Positions 42,172-42,321 of a stretch of DNA of 42,321 bases are shown here, in pieces (position 1 is the first letter of the stretch; each line of letters starts with the position of its first letter). The DNA comes from Clostridia bacterium (GTDB lineage Bacteria > Bacillota > Clostridia > Oscillospirales > Acutalibacteraceae): the NCBI GenBank assembly GCA_017410195.1, contig JAFQRF010000048.1, positions 1-42,321 of the forward strand, in the 5' to 3' direction. The notes below the pieces were generated by a model. That model saw only the letters and a program-made list of their open reading frames with translations. It was not told the origin of the DNA and ran no database searches. A program made the position numbers and the translations under genes.

Positions 42172-42321
42172 AAATATTGAGAAAGGGGATGTAAAAAAAG
42201 CGCAGACCGCATAAAACGATATATGACAAGGGTTCTACAGGCGTAAAATTCCTGCAGAACCCTAAAATTTCATCTAAAAATTAAAAAACACGAAAAATTG
42301 ATGTTTTATGCTACGAACAAA
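42172..42321 (+). repeat. Nested inverted repeats at the right edge, no gene
   Basis: AGGGTTCT-x-CAGG and CCTG-x-AGAACCCT (42229-42241 with 42251-42263) form a strong hairpin. An outer pair GCATAAAAC (42209-42217) and GTTTTATGC (42303-42311) encloses it. No coding frame is visible. A Shine-Dalgarno-like AAAGGGG at 42182 leads only to ATG-TAA. It could be the operon terminator, although no U-tract follows, or the edge of a structured RNA or repeat element. Confidence 0.45.

Noticed and set aside
1-42321. CRISPR arrays, tRNAs, rRNAs, transposases, phage genes
   Set aside because: I saw no regularly spaced repeats, no tRNA-like cloverleafs, and no transposase, integrase or phage-structural proteins among the frames.

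Overview
This window reads as chromosomal DNA from a spore-forming, strictly anaerobic Firmicute of the class Clostridia. A gut or rumen Oscillospiraceae/Ruminococcaceae-type organism is my best guess, inferred from gene content rather than measured. The evidence is a spoIIAA-spoIIAB-sigF operon, a SipL-like spore-envelope protein, a SpoVB-type flippase, a T-box-controlled valS, formate-tetrahydrofolate ligase, an Fe-S/FAD oxidoreductase trio with DUF1667, and AT-rich spacers holding clear sigma-A promoters. Many cytoplasmic-looking glycoside hydrolases (GH27, BNR, GH78-like, GH38 and one unassigned) point to a life on complex glycans. I saw no phage, IS, CRISPR array, tRNA or rRNA.

Layout. 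1-125 is the 3' end of dapB, followed by a stand-alone double-ACT protein and a two-way terminator. 654-788 (minus) is a 44-aa amphipathic micropeptide with its own consensus promoter. 903-2819 (minus) holds thioredoxin and the DUF3794/LysM spore protein. 3008-6100 (plus) holds a YdbC/PC4 ssDNA-binding protein, then a GPH-type sugar symporter with a Gfo/Idh/MocA dehydrogenase. 6147-11058 (minus) is a glycan block: BNR/sialidase-fold protein, GH27 with a carbohydrate-binding module inserted in its barrel, and an orphan family-5 solute-binding lipoprotein. 11185-13768 (minus) holds an extended SDR fused to a zinc-ribbon-like tail, and a DHDPS/NAL-type aldolase. 13849-15275 (minus) is the spoIIA operon. 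15355-19692 (minus) is T-box, valS and folC. 19735-20568 (minus) is a secreted alpha/beta hydrolase. 20633-22057 (plus) is the flippase, whose 3' end overlaps pepD (21930-23363, minus) by 128 bp. 23366-25483 (minus) is a GH78-like protein whose promoter is flanked by a perfect 10-bp inverted repeat. 25550-27180 (minus) is an ECF sigma / membrane anti-sigma-like pair. 27284-31540 (minus) holds GH38 and an unassigned propeller/toroid protein, divergent from DUF2156 and a sugar isomerase (31694-33403, plus). 33445-36048 (minus) is a PadR / HAAS-membrane protein / histidine phosphatase operon with a strong operator. 36128-38895 (minus) holds an FkbM methyltransferase and fhs. 39105-42171 (plus) is the GlpA-like/BFD, FAD-NAD and DUF1667 operon.

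Themes. The core is housekeeping and sporulation. The accessory part is intracellular glycan trimming: GH27, BNR, GH78-like and GH38 enzymes lack clear cleavable export signals, so they probably act on imported oligosaccharides. The observations I rate highest are the 44-aa peptide, the SDR/zinc-ribbon fusion, the CBM-in-barrel GH27, the unassigned 592-aa protein and the two operator-like palindromes. Start codons were moved from the longest ORF wherever a Shine-Dalgarno site, terminator or promoter made the longer start implausible.
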